A DNA stretch of 64,000 nucleotides from Catellatospora sp. TT07R-123 (GTDB lineage: Bacteria > Actinomycetota > Actinomycetes > Mycobacteriales > Micromonosporaceae), in contig NZ_BNEM01000001.1 in NCBI RefSeq assembly GCF_018327705.1, positions 372,001 to 436,000 on the forward strand. Direction: 5' to 3'. The notes below the pieces were generated by a model. That model was not told the DNA's origin. It saw nothing but the letters and a program-made list of their open reading frames with translations, and made no database searches. A program made the position numbers and the translations under genes. Numbering within the stretch: the stretch's first letter is position 1; every line of letters begins with the position of its first letter. Shown piece after piece: positions 17,016 through 25,921 of this stretch.

Positions 17016-18560
17016 GTGAAGATCCGCAAGAGGCACCTGGCCGCGACCAGCCTGGCCGCGACCTTCGTGCTGGTGACCGCGGCCACCAGCCCGGCCAACA
17101 GCGCAGACGTGCACTCGTCCACGGTGTCCCTGAGCCCGCTCGCGGCCGCCGCCGCCAGCGCCGGCGCCCTGGTGACCAGCCGGCCCGACACGATCATGGG
17201 CAGCGCGGGCGAGACCTACACCCACCGCGACGCGCTCGCGGCCAACGGGCTCACCTACGTCCCCTACGAGCGGACCTACCAGGGCCTGCCCGTCGTCGGC
17301 GGCGACTTCGTCGTCGTGACCGACGCGGCCGGCAAGGTGGTCTTCACGTCGGTCGCCCAGCAGAACCGGATCGGTTCGGTCGCCACCACCCCGGCGATCA
17401 CCGCCTCCTCGGCCGAGCTGGTGGCCCGCAAGCAGCTGACCAAGGTCGACTCGGTCGAGAGCACCCGGCTCGTGGTGTCCGCGCTGACCGGCGCCGCCCG
17501 GCTGGCGTGGCAGACCACGGTCGTCGGCACCGGCGCGCAGGGCCACAGCCGCCTGACCGTCACCGTCGACGCCAGGACCGGCGCCGTGCTCGACAAGCTG
17601 GAGCACGTCACCAGCGGCACGGGCAACGGCAACTGGGAGGGCGCGGTCACCGTCGCGACCAAGCTCAGCGGCAGCACGTACTCGCTGTCCAGCCCGAACA
17701 CCACCAACATGCCGTGCCAGAACGCGACGGGCAACGCGACCTTCACCGGGTCCGACGACGTCTGGGGCAACGGCGTGGGCACCAACCGGGAGACCGGCTG
17801 CGTCGACGCGCTCTACGGTGCCGAGAAGGAAGCCTCGATGCTCAGCGCGTGGCTCGGCCGCAACGGCATGAACGGCTCCGGCGGCGCCTGGCCGATCCGG
17901 GTCGGCCTGAACGACCTCAACGCGTACTACGACGGCACCCAGGTCCAGATCGGCAAGAACAGCGCGGGTGCCTGGATCGGCGCCACCGACGTCATCGCCC
18001 ACGAGATGGGCCACGGCGTCGACGACACCACCCCCGGCGGCATCTCCCGCAGCGGCACCCAGGAGTTCGTGGCCGACGTCTTCGGCGCCGCCACGGAGAC
18101 CTACGCGGCCAACCCGAACGACCCGGCCGACTTCACCGTCGGCGAGGAGATCAACCTGACCGGCAGCGGCCCGATCCGCAACATGTACAACCCGTCGCTG
18201 AAGGGGCACGCGAACTGCTACTCCAGCAGCATCCCCGGCGCTGAGGTCCACGCCGCGGCCGGCCCCGGCAACCACTGGTTCTACCTGCTCGCCATCGGCA
18301 GCAACGCCGCCGGCCAGCCGGTGAGCCCGACCTGCAACAGCACCACCGTAACCGGCATCGGCGTGCAGAAGGCCCTGAAGATCTTCTACGGCGCGATGCT
18401 GATGAAGACCACGTCGAGCAGCTACCTCAAGTACCGGCTCTGGACGCTGACCGCGGCCAAGAGCCAGTACCCGGGCAGCTGCACCGAGTTCAACGCGGTC
18501 AAGGCGGCATGGAACGCGGTCAGCGTCCCGGCCCAGGCCGGCGAGCCGACCTGCCCGTAA
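17016..18560 (+). CDS. secreted M4 (thermolysin-family) metalloprotease
   Basis: 514 residues from the GTG at 17016, with a perfect AAGGAGG 5 bases upstream. Signal peptide (residues 1-30), then an FTP-type propeptide, then the catalytic domain from about residue 205. Zinc motif HEMGH within VIAHEMGHGVDDTT, third ligand Glu in GTQEFVADVFGA, and the catalytic His in the VHAAAGPGNHWFYLL segment. Four Cys in the mature part suggest disulfides. It degrades proteins outside the cell after removal of the propeptide. A strong terminator follows. Confidence 0.93.
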   Translation: MKIRKRHLAATSLAATFVLVTAATSPANSADVHSSTVSLSPLAAAAASAGALVTSRPDTIMGSAGETYTHRDALAANGLTYVPYERTYQGLPVVGGDFVVVTDAAGKVVFTSVAQQNRIGSVATTPAITASSAELVARKQLTKVDSVESTRLVVSALTGAARLAWQTTVVGTGAQGHSRLTVTVDARTGAVLDKLEHVTSGTGNGNWEGAVTVATKLSGSTYSLSSPNTTNMPCQNATGNATFTGSDDVWGNGVGTNRETGCVDALYGAEKEASMLSAWLGRNGMNGSGGAWPIRVGLNDLNAYYDGTQVQIGKNSAGAWIGATDVIAHEMGHGVDDTTPGGISRSGTQEFVADVFGAATETYAANPNDPADFTVGEEINLTGSGPIRNMYNPSLKGHANCYSSSIPGAEVHAAAGPGNHWFYLLAIGSNAAGQPVSPTCNSTTVTGIGVQKALKIFYGAMLMKTTSSSYLKYRLWTLTAAKSQYPGSCTEFNAVKAAWNAVSVPAQAGEPTCP

Positions 18561-18575
18561 CGGCAGCAGCGGATC

Positions 18576-18607
18576 AGGGGCGGGCGGCCGCAGGGCCGCC
18601 CGCCCCT
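18576..18607 (+). terminator. terminator after the M4 protease
   Basis: Perfect 14-bp stem (AGGGGCGGGCGGCC with its complement) around a GCAG loop, 15 bases after the protease stop. As usual in such genomes no long T run follows (ACTTG). Confidence 0.8.
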
Positions 18608-18728
18608 ACTTGCATACCTCTTAAAGGCTTTTCATCCAGTATGAGGTTTATTGGTCGATTGCACTATTTGCCCCCTCGGTCCTGGCCGGGCATCCTGGGA
18701 CGTAATCGCAGTGGTCGGAGGCGGTCAT

Positions 18729-20666
18729 ATGCCCACAGACATGAGATTGGGCACCGAAGACGTTCCCGATGTGAGAGCGGACGATCGCGTCCGCAGCACG
18801 GCGTGGCCGGTGTACGCGGCCGTGTCCGCCGCGCTGCTGCTCGCCTACCTGGCCACGACCGGCCACGACCTGCCCCAGGCGATGATCTTCATCGGGTCGA
18901 ACCTGGCGGCGGTGGTGGCGATCCTGCTCGGGATACGGCTGCACCGGCCGTCGATCCGGGCACCGTGGTATCTGCTCGCCGCCGGACAGGCCACCTACCT
19001 GCTGGGCAACGTCCACTGGTACGTCCAGGCCGCCCTGGCCGGCCGCCCGACCGCCTTCCCCTCACCCGGGGCCGAGGCGTTCCTGCTCTCCTACCTGCTC
19101 AACGCGCTCGCGCTGCTGTTGCTGATCCGGGCCAGGCGCACCGGCCGGGACTGGTCGGCGCTGCTCGACGCGCTCATCGTCACCACCGCCTTCACCAGCC
19201 TCAACTTCGTGCTCGTGGTGTCGCCGCTGCTGGGCACGACCCGGCTGTCGCCGTACGGCCAGGTGCTCGCCGGGGTCTACCCCTTCCTCGACATGGTCTT
19301 CCTCATCCTGGCGACCCGGCTGTTCTTCGGCGCCGGGCGGAGCCACGGCGCGCTCGTCCCCCTGGCGGCGTGGGCGGGTGCGCTGCTGGCGGCGGACTGG
19401 GGGTACGGCCTGCAACAGGTGCGGGGCACCGGCCAGGACGGGGACCTGCCGTTCTACGGATACCTGCTGTCGTTCCTGTTCATCGGCGTCGCGGCCCTGC
19501 ATCCGGCGATGCGCGACGTCACCGCCCTGCGGGAGCACGAGCACGTGGCCGGCCGGGTCCGGCTGGTGACGCTGGCGCTGTGCGGGCTCGCCGTGCCGGC
19601 GCTGGTCGTCAACTCGGTCCGCCACGGGGAGCTGATCGAGCCGATCGTCCTGGCCTGCGCCTCCGCCGTGATGTTCGTCCTGCTCATGCTGCGGGTCAGC
19701 GACCTGCTGACGAAGGTCGTCGCGGCGGGTCAGCAGGAGCGCGGCCGCCTCCAGCAGTTCCTGGAGGCGATCCCGATCGGCGTCGACGTCCGCGACGCCG
19801 CGACCGGCGGTCCCGTCTACGCCAACCGGGTCGCCGGGCGCATCCTCGGCTACGACCCCGGCCTGGTCGGCTCGCCGGAGCAGCTGCCGCACCTCTACAC
19901 CAGCGGCACCGACCAGCCCTTTCCGCCGGACCGCCTGCCGCTGGCCCAGGCGCGCAGAGGCCGGACGGCGTCCGTCGACGACCTGGAGGTGGACGTCGAC
20001 GCCCACCGCCGCCGGTTGCGGGTCGTCGCGACGCCCATCCGCGACGACGGCCGGATCGTGTACGTCCTAGTCGCCTTCGCCGACATCACCGCCGAGCGCC
20101 GGATGGCCGAGGAGCTGCGGCAGCTGTCGGTGATCGACGAGCTGACCGGGGTCAACAACCGCCGCGGGTTCCTGCGCGCCGCGCGGGCGAAGCTGGAGGC
20201 GGCCCAGCGGTCCCGCACCCCCGCGGTGCTCCTGTTCGTCGACCTCGACGGGCTTAAGAAGATCAACGACACCTACGGCCACGGCGCCGGCGACGACGCC
20301 ATCCGCAGCACCGCCGGCCTGCTGCAGGGCTCCATCCGCCGCCGCGACGTGCTGGGGCGCATCGGCGGAGACGAGTTCTGCGTGCTGCTCACCGAGGCCG
20401 CGACGATCGGCGACGTCGAGCTGTGGGCGCGCCGCCTGCGCGAGCAGGTCGCCCGGCACAACGACACCGCCGACCAGCCGTACGGGCTGGCCGTCACCGT
20501 CGGTGCCGCGTTCCTGGAGCACGGCGGCTCCGCCACCGTCGAGGAGCTGATCGACAGCGCCGACGCGGCCATGTACCGGGCCCGGCAACCAGACGGCGAC
20601 CCTGACTCCGACGGCCCCGTCCGGATCGTCCGGCAGCCCGCCGTCACGCACCCGGGCGGCACGTGA
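18729..20666 (+). CDS. membrane diguanylate cyclase (PAS-GGDEF)
   Basis: 645 residues from the ATG at 18729 with GGAGG upstream. About eight membrane helices fill residues 20-310, then a PAS-like domain (IPIGVDVRDAATGGPVYANR) and a C-terminal GGDEF domain with the intact signature GRIGGDEFCVLL. The inhibitory site RRRD stands five residues before GGDEF, so product feedback by c-di-GMP is expected. There is no EAL domain. It converts two GTP to c-di-GMP in response to a membrane or PAS signal. Transcribed alone. Confidence 0.9.
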   Translation: MPTDMRLGTEDVPDVRADDRVRSTAWPVYAAVSAALLLAYLATTGHDLPQAMIFIGSNLAAVVAILLGIRLHRPSIRAPWYLLAAGQATYLLGNVHWYVQAALAGRPTAFPSPGAEAFLLSYLLNALALLLLIRARRTGRDWSALLDALIVTTAFTSLNFVLVVSPLLGTTRLSPYGQVLAGVYPFLDMVFLILATRLFFGAGRSHGALVPLAAWAGALLAADWGYGLQQVRGTGQDGDLPFYGYLLSFLFIGVAALHPAMRDVTALREHEHVAGRVRLVTLALCGLAVPALVVNSVRHGELIEPIVLACASAVMFVLLMLRVSDLLTKVVAAGQQERGRLQQFLEAIPIGVDVRDAATGGPVYANRVAGRILGYDPGLVGSPEQLPHLYTSGTDQPFPPDRLPLAQARRGRTASVDDLEVDVDAHRRRLRVVATPIRDDGRIVYVLVAFADITAERRMAEELRQLSVIDELTGVNNRRGFLRAARAKLEAAQRSRTPAVLLFVDLDGLKKINDTYGHGAGDDAIRSTAGLLQGSIRRRDVLGRIGGDEFCVLLTEAATIGDVELWARRLREQVARHNDTADQPYGLAVTVGAAFLEHGGSATVEELIDSADAAMYRARQPDGDPDSDGPVRIVRQPAVTHPGGT

Positions 20667-20684
20667 CGGCAGGCCGCCGGTCTG

Positions 20685-21182
20685 TCACCACCGGCGCGTG
20701 AACGGCTCCGGCTTGCGCATCCGCGCCAGGAGCAGCAGCGGGAGCAGCACGTACGGCAGGTTGAAGGCGAGGAACTTGGCCGGGTTGGGGGTCTGCCACT
20801 GCGCCTCGCCGAAGAACTCGACGCCGAAGACGATGACCCCGGTGATCGTGGAGATCATCGTCGCGTAGACGACCGCGGGGAGCTGGATCCAGTTGCGGCC
20901 GCGGATCAGCGCGTACACCAGCACGAGGTAGAACGGCATGTAGACCAGCGCGGACAGGCCGGTCACGATGCGCATCCACACCGGCGGCTGCATGAACAGC
21001 GGGTCGGTGTCGTGGGCGTACCAGTAGTTCGAGTTGAGGATGAAGTTCGACGACGGCTTGCTGAAGTCGAAGCCGAGTGTCGGCATCAGGTCGGAGATCA
21101 GCGACGTCACGGTGAACACGCTGAACACGACCGCGGAGAAGATGTCGATCCGGCGCTCGCGCAGGGGCAGGTTGGCGCTCAT
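20685..21182 (-). CDS. EXPERA-like four-helix membrane protein
   Basis: 165 residues from the ATG at 21182. Four membrane helices; the loop NSNYWYAHDTDPLFMQPPVWMRI and the acidic residues in helices 1 and 4 resemble the EXPERA domain of TMEM97, TM6SF2 and emopamil-binding protein. Bacterial members are not characterised. The longer frame to 21389 adds a polar, Arg-rich head and is not used. Confidence 0.65.
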   Translation of the reverse strand: MSANLPLRERRIDIFSAVVFSVFTVTSLISDLMPTLGFDFSKPSSNFILNSNYWYAHDTDPLFMQPPVWMRIVTGLSALVYMPFYLVLVYALIRGRNWIQLPAVVYATMISTITGVIVFGVEFFGEAQWQTPNPAKFLAFNLPYVLLPLLLLARMRKPEPFTRRW

Positions 21183-21357
21183 CAGGGGTGTCCTCACCAG
21201 GTGCAAGGTTGATCGATCGCCGCAATGTACTGCCCGGCGGCGCACCGCGGCACCCCCGTTCAGCGGGCCTGCTCGCCGATCAGGTGTCTGACGAGCCGGG
21301 GCCCGACCGCTGTGTACCATCCGACGGCTGCGGCTGATCGGATCGGAGGCTGACCAC

Positions 21358-21930
21358 ATGTGGTTCGTGGAGGAGTACCTCGACGACAACGATCACCTGG
21401 CGGCCGTCGGACTACCGCTGGAGGAGCCGGGGGTGCTGACGGCCCCGGAGGCTGAGTTCGTCGGTGAGCTGCGGCGGCTCGCCGCCTCCTGGACCGTTCC
21501 GGTGACCGGCAGCTTCGTGACACGGCACGACGACGAGAACGACATCGCCGACGCCCTCGCCGTCGTCGTCCAGATCGAGGGCTGCGCCTGGGGCGCGTCC
21601 CTCGTCGACGGCACGACCCTGACCTGCGGAGAGCTGCACAACCAGCTGTACTACCCGCTGCCGGGCGATTCCGCCGCCTTCACCGTCGCCGGCCAGCCCG
21701 CCGACCTGGCCAGGGATGCCGCACAGTGGCTGGAGGCGCTGCTGCGCCGACCCGTGGTGCGGCTCCAGTGGCTGCACCGCGGCCAGGTCTACCGCGAGAG
21801 GTGCATGTTCGCCGACACCGGTCGGCTGCAGTGGACGATGTACAACAACACCCTGGCGCCGATGCGTTCGCTGCTGCGCAGGTTCCGCGACCCGGACAAG
21901 CCGGACCGCGTGGTGCCCGTGCGCAACTGA
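21358..21930 (+). CDS. hypothetical protein
   Basis: 190 residues, acidic, soluble, no recognised domain. Starts with an ATG after GATCGGAGG. Notable: WFVEEYLDDNDHL at the start and a C-terminal basic stretch. The middle (VVVQIEGCAWGASLVDGTTLTCGEL) looks like a mixed alpha/beta domain. It stands alone between divergently and convergently oriented neighbours. I cannot give a function. Confidence 0.6.
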   Translation: MWFVEEYLDDNDHLAAVGLPLEEPGVLTAPEAEFVGELRRLAASWTVPVTGSFVTRHDDENDIADALAVVVQIEGCAWGASLVDGTTLTCGELHNQLYYPLPGDSAAFTVAGQPADLARDAAQWLEALLRRPVVRLQWLHRGQVYRERCMFADTGRLQWTMYNNTLAPMRSLLRRFRDPDKPDRVVPVRN

Positions 21931-21953
21931 GGCACCTCGGCGCCCGGCGCGCT

Positions 21954-22907
21954 TCAGCGGCCGAAGACCTCGTCCAGGAAGGCCAGCCGGGCGGCGTCCT
22001 GGACGGCCTCGCCGCCCTCGTGGCCGTTGAACGGGTACGCCTCGATGCGCTTGGGTCCGGCGTAGCGGTGGTAGGCGGCGTACACGGTGGACGGCGGGCA
22101 GCTGGCGTCCATGTGCGCCACGCTGAACAGCGCGGGCGCGGTCGCCCGCGCGGCGAACAGCACCCCGTCGCAGTACGACAGCGTCCGGAAGACCTGGTGC
22201 TCGTGGTCACGGTGCACGGCGAGATAGGCGGTGACCTCCCGGTACGGCCCGGCGGTGGCCAGCTCGGCGCCGCGCCGGTGGTCGCACAGGAACGGCACGT
22301 CCGGCGCGACCGCCGCGAGCTCCGGCACGAGAGCCGCGACGGCCAGGGCCAGGCCGCCGCCCTGGCTCTCCCCCGTGACGGCGACGCGGGCGGCGTCGAC
22401 GAGCGGGAACGCGCGGGCGGCCTCGACCGCGCGCACCGCGTCGGCGATCACGCGGCGGTAGTAGTAGGTGTCCGGGTCGAGCACCCCGCGGGTCATGAAC
22501 CCGGGGTGCTGGGGTCCGGTGCCGACCGGGTCGGGGGTGTCGCCGTGGCGCCAACCGCTGCCCTGGCCGCGTACGTCCATGAACAGGTGGGCGTAGCCTG
22601 CGGCGGCGTAGAGCAGGCACTCGTGGGCCAGCCCGCGGCCGCCGCCGTAGCCGGGGAACTCCACCACGCAGGGCAGCGGGCGGTCGGTCCCGGCGGGCAG
22701 GGCCAGCCAGGCCTTGACCGGGTGCCCGCCGAACCCGGCGAAGGTGACGTCGTACACCTCGATGGTTCTCGACCAGGCCGGGGTGAACCGCGCGTCGAGC
22801 GGGTGCGCGCGGGTCTGGGCCAGGGTGCCCGCCCAGAAGGCGTCGAAGTCGTCCGGGGCCCGCAGCGGGCTGCGGTACCGCTGCGGGTCCGGTTCGGTGA
22901 TCGGCAC
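21954..22907 (-). CDS. CE7 acetyl esterase (acetylxylan esterase / cephalosporin-C deacetylase)
   Basis: 317 residues from a GTG three bases after the upstream permease stop. Alpha/beta hydrolase with the CE7 marks RGQGSGWRHGD, nucleophile motif GESQGGG, and the catalytic His in FNGHEGG. No signal peptide, so it acts inside the cell on imported acetylated sugars or oligosaccharides. It closes the operon FAD oxidoreductase - binding protein - two permeases - esterase, which suggests that the imported substrate is O-acetylated. Confidence 0.9.
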   Translation of the reverse strand: MPITEPDPQRYRSPLRAPDDFDAFWAGTLAQTRAHPLDARFTPAWSRTIEVYDVTFAGFGGHPVKAWLALPAGTDRPLPCVVEFPGYGGGRGLAHECLLYAAAGYAHLFMDVRGQGSGWRHGDTPDPVGTGPQHPGFMTRGVLDPDTYYYRRVIADAVRAVEAARAFPLVDAARVAVTGESQGGGLALAVAALVPELAAVAPDVPFLCDHRRGAELATAGPYREVTAYLAVHRDHEHQVFRTLSYCDGVLFAARATAPALFSVAHMDASCPPSTVYAAYHRYAGPKRIEAYPFNGHEGGEAVQDAARLAFLDEVFGR

Positions 22908-22909
22908 CG

Positions 22910-23740
22910 CTACCCCTTGAGCCCGGTGTGGGCCAGGCCCTCGATGAACTGCCGCTGCGCGATGACGAACACGGCCAGCACCGGCAGCGCGGTCATGGTC
23001 GCCGCCGACAGCTGGATGTCCCACATGGGTCCGCCGTACGCGTCGGTGAACTGGGTGAGGGCCTGCGGCAGCGTGAACATCTCGGAGCTGGACAGGAACA
23101 CGATCGGTTCGAGGTAGAGGTTCCAGCTGTGCAGGAAGGTGAAGATCGCGACCGCGCCGAGGGCGGGGCGGGCCAGCGGCAGCGCGATCAGCCGGAAGAT
23201 CGCGAACCGGCCGAGGCCGTCCACGCGGGCCGCCTCCTCCAGCTCGCCGGGCAGCGCGAGGAAGAACTGCCGCATGATGAACGTGGCCAGCACGCCGGGT
23301 GCGCCCAGGATCGGCACGAGGATCAGCGGCCAGTGGGTGTCGACCATGCCCCACGCGTCGAACATCTTGAACAGCGGCACGATGGTGACCTCGCTCGGGA
23401 TGAGCAGCCCGGTCAGGATCACCACGAACAGCACGTTCGCCCCGGGGAACCGGATGCGCGCGAAGGCGTACCCGGCCATCGCCGACACGGCCAGGGTGCC
23501 GACGGTGACGAGCAGGGCGATGTACATGCTGTTGAAGTACTGCTGGGCGAAGGGCTGGAGCTCGAACGCCCGGCGGTAGGCGTCGAACCGGACCTCCGAG
23601 GGCCACAGCGTCGGCGGGAACGCGAAGATCTCGTTGACCGGCTTGACCGACGACGTGATCATCCACCAGGTCGGGAACAGGAACGGCAGTGCCAGCAGGC
23701 ACAGCACGCCGTAGATCGCGGTCTTGGTCCTACGACTCAT
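22910..23740 (-). CDS. sugar ABC transporter permease (MalG type)
   Basis: 276 residues, six membrane helices. The cytoplasmic EAA loop is EEAARVDGLGRFAIFRLIALP, followed in the next helix by PALGAVAIF. It overlaps the other permease by 11 bases. No ATPase gene is present; such CUT1 systems usually share a housekeeping MsiK-type ATPase encoded elsewhere. Confidence 0.92.
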   Translation of the reverse strand: MSRRTKTAIYGVLCLLALPFLFPTWWMITSSVKPVNEIFAFPPTLWPSEVRFDAYRRAFELQPFAQQYFNSMYIALLVTVGTLAVSAMAGYAFARIRFPGANVLFVVILTGLLIPSEVTIVPLFKMFDAWGMVDTHWPLILVPILGAPGVLATFIMRQFFLALPGELEEAARVDGLGRFAIFRLIALPLARPALGAVAIFTFLHSWNLYLEPIVFLSSSEMFTLPQALTQFTDAYGGPMWDIQLSAATMTALPVLAVFVIAQRQFIEGLAHTGLKG

Positions 23741-24623
23741 GGAACACCCACTTCCGGCGCATCCGCCACTGGACCAGGGTCAGCAGCAGCACGATCGCGA
23801 ACAGCAGCACCGACAGGGTCGCCCCGTATCCGAAGTGGTGGAACTGGAACGCCTGCTGGTAGAGGTAGTAGACGAGGACGGTGGTGGAGGTGCCCGGTCC
23901 GCCCTGGGTGAGCACCGCGATCTGCGCGAACACCTGAAGCGAGCCGACGACCGTGATGATCGAGGTGAGCAGGATGGTGGGGCTGATCATCGGGACGGTG
24001 ATGCTGCGGAACTGACGGGTGCGGCTGGCGCCGTCGACGGTGGCGGCCTCGTACAGGTTCGCGGGCACGCCCTGCAGCGCGGCGAGGAACAGCACCATGT
24101 TGAGGCCGACGTTCTTGACCACCTGCACGACGACCACGGCGAGCATGGCGGTGGTCTCGCCGCGCAGCCAGTTCGGGCCGTGCACGCCGACGGTCTTCAG
24201 CAGGCCGTTGATGCCGCCGTCGTTCTGCAGCAGGAAGCCCCACACGATGGTCCAGGCGACGAGGCTCACCACGACCGGGGAGAAGAACACGGTGCGGAAG
24301 AAGACGGTGCCGCGCAGCCGCTGGTTGAGCAGCACCGCCAGCAGCAGGGCCAGGGTCAGGTTGAGCACCACGAGACCGGCGGAGAACAACCCGGTCGCGG
24401 CCAGTGCGTCGGTGAGTCTCGGGTCGTCGAGCAGGGCCTGGTAGTTGTCCGCGCCGACGAAGGTGAAGGTGTCGGCCAGGACGTTCCACTCGTGCAGGCT
24501 GTACCAGAAGACCAGGCCCAGCGGCACGAACACGAACAGGATGCTGCCGAGCAGCTGGGGGGCGATGAACAGGTAGCCGGCGGCGGCATCGCGCCGGCTA
24601 CCCGTCCAGAAGCGAGTGCTCAC
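23730..24623 (-). CDS. sugar ABC transporter permease (MalF type)
   Basis: 297 residues from the GTG at 24623, which overlaps the stop of the binding-protein gene (GTGA). Six membrane helices and the EAA motif in ANLYEAATVDGASRTRQFRSITVP. Forms the channel with the MalG-type partner downstream. The much longer open frame to 25493 merely shadows the binding protein. Confidence 0.92.
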   Translation of the reverse strand: MSTRFWTGSRRDAAAGYLFIAPQLLGSILFVFVPLGLVFWYSLHEWNVLADTFTFVGADNYQALLDDPRLTDALAATGLFSAGLVVLNLTLALLLAVLLNQRLRGTVFFRTVFFSPVVVSLVAWTIVWGFLLQNDGGINGLLKTVGVHGPNWLRGETTAMLAVVVVQVVKNVGLNMVLFLAALQGVPANLYEAATVDGASRTRQFRSITVPMISPTILLTSIITVVGSLQVFAQIAVLTQGGPGTSTTVLVYYLYQQAFQFHHFGYGATLSVLLFAIVLLLTLVQWRMRRKWVFHES

Positions 24624-25897
24624 TTGGCCAGCAGCGGGTTGATGGCCGTGCACACGCCCGCGAGGACCGCCTTGACGTCGACGTCGGGCTTCCACAGCGG
24701 GTCGAGCGCGGCGCGCACCGCCTGGGAGATCTCGGCCTGGCCGCTGTGGCTGGGCTTGACGACCCCGGTGGAGATGCCGTCGATCACGACCTGCTGCAGC
24801 TGCTCGGGCTTGAGCAGCGGGTTGGTCTTGGCGAGGGTGTCGGCGGTGAGCTGGGAGGTGCGCGGCGGCGGGAAGTACGCGGCGAGCTTGGCGGAGTTGT
24901 CGGGGCTGGTGAAGAAGGCCAGGAAGTCGGCGGCGACGTCGGCGTTGCGGCCCTTCTTCAGCACGCCGAGGCCGGCCTGGCCGATCACGGAGTACTTCCC
25001 GCTCGGGCCGCTTGGCAGCGGGACGAGGTCCCAGCCGAACTTGGCGTCCTTGAGCAGCGAGGCGCGCGAGATCTGGGTGATCGTCATCGCGGACGCGCCG
25101 GCAAAGAAGTCGGCGGTGGTGCCGGGGCCGGGCAGGGCCTTGCCGGTGAAGATCGCCTGATGCAGAAAGGTCATCGCGTCGACCATGGGCTGCTGGTCGA
25201 AGCCGCAGGTCCTGCCGTCGGCACTCCAGGCCTGCGCGCCCCAGCCGGCCCATACGGTCGACAGGTTGTCCCAGCCCTTGTAGTCGAAGTCGCGGACCAC
25301 GAGCCCGGCCTTGCCGCTCTTGGCGGCGCTGGCCGAGGCGACCGCGACGGCCTTGTCCCAGGTCCACTGGTTGGCGGCGATGAGCTCGGCGGGGGTCTGC
25401 TGCCCGGCCGCCTTGAGCATGTCGGTGTTGACGAACACGCCGAACGGCGAGGTGGAGAACGGGTAGGCGTAGAGCTTCCCGCCGGTCTGCCACAGCTTGG
25501 TGGCGGCCTGGCTCAGGTCGGCGGTGTCATAGCCGTCGGTCTTGGCCAGGGTGTCGTCCAGCGGCAGCAGCGCGCCCGAGGTGACGAAGTCGGGTGCGGA
25601 GTTCTCCAGGATCCAGGCCAGGTCCGGGCCGTTGCCGCCCGCGATCTGCGTGGTGAGGGTGGTGGTGTAGTTCTCGAACGGGATCGGGTCGAACTTGATC
25701 TCGGTGACCCGCGGGTTCTTGGCCTTGTACGCGTCGGCGATCTCGTTGAACAGTTTCAGGTGCGCCTCGTTGGACGACCACACCGTCATGCGCAGCGACA
25801 CCGGGCCGGTGCTCGGCTCCTCCTGCTTGCCGCAGGCCGACAGGCCCAGGGCGAGCGTAGCCGCCGCGGCGGCGGCGATCAGTGCACGTATCTTCAT
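24620..25897 (-). CDS. extracellular sugar-binding lipoprotein
   Basis: 425 residues from the ATG at 25897 (GGAG 8 bases upstream). Lipoprotein signal with lipobox LSAC at residues about 19-22, then a type-1/CUT1 solute-binding fold: MTVWSSNEAHLKLFNEIADAYKAKNP at the N-lobe and many Trp in the ligand cleft (WAGWGAQAW). It delivers a mono- or oligosaccharide to the permeases encoded just downstream. Located 24 bases after the FAD oxidoreductase gene in the same LacI-controlled operon. Confidence 0.92.
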   Translation of the reverse strand: MKIRALIAAAAAATLALGLSACGKQEEPSTGPVSLRMTVWSSNEAHLKLFNEIADAYKAKNPRVTEIKFDPIPFENYTTTLTTQIAGGNGPDLAWILENSAPDFVTSGALLPLDDTLAKTDGYDTADLSQAATKLWQTGGKLYAYPFSTSPFGVFVNTDMLKAAGQQTPAELIAANQWTWDKAVAVASASAAKSGKAGLVVRDFDYKGWDNLSTVWAGWGAQAWSADGRTCGFDQQPMVDAMTFLHQAIFTGKALPGPGTTADFFAGASAMTITQISRASLLKDAKFGWDLVPLPSGPSGKYSVIGQAGLGVLKKGRNADVAADFLAFFTSPDNSAKLAAYFPPPRTSQLTADTLAKTNPLLKPEQLQQVVIDGISTGVVKPSHSGQAEISQAVRAALDPLWKPDVDVKAVLAGVCTAINPLLAK

Positions 25898-25921
25898 CGC
25901 AACTCCACTCAAGGTGACCGG

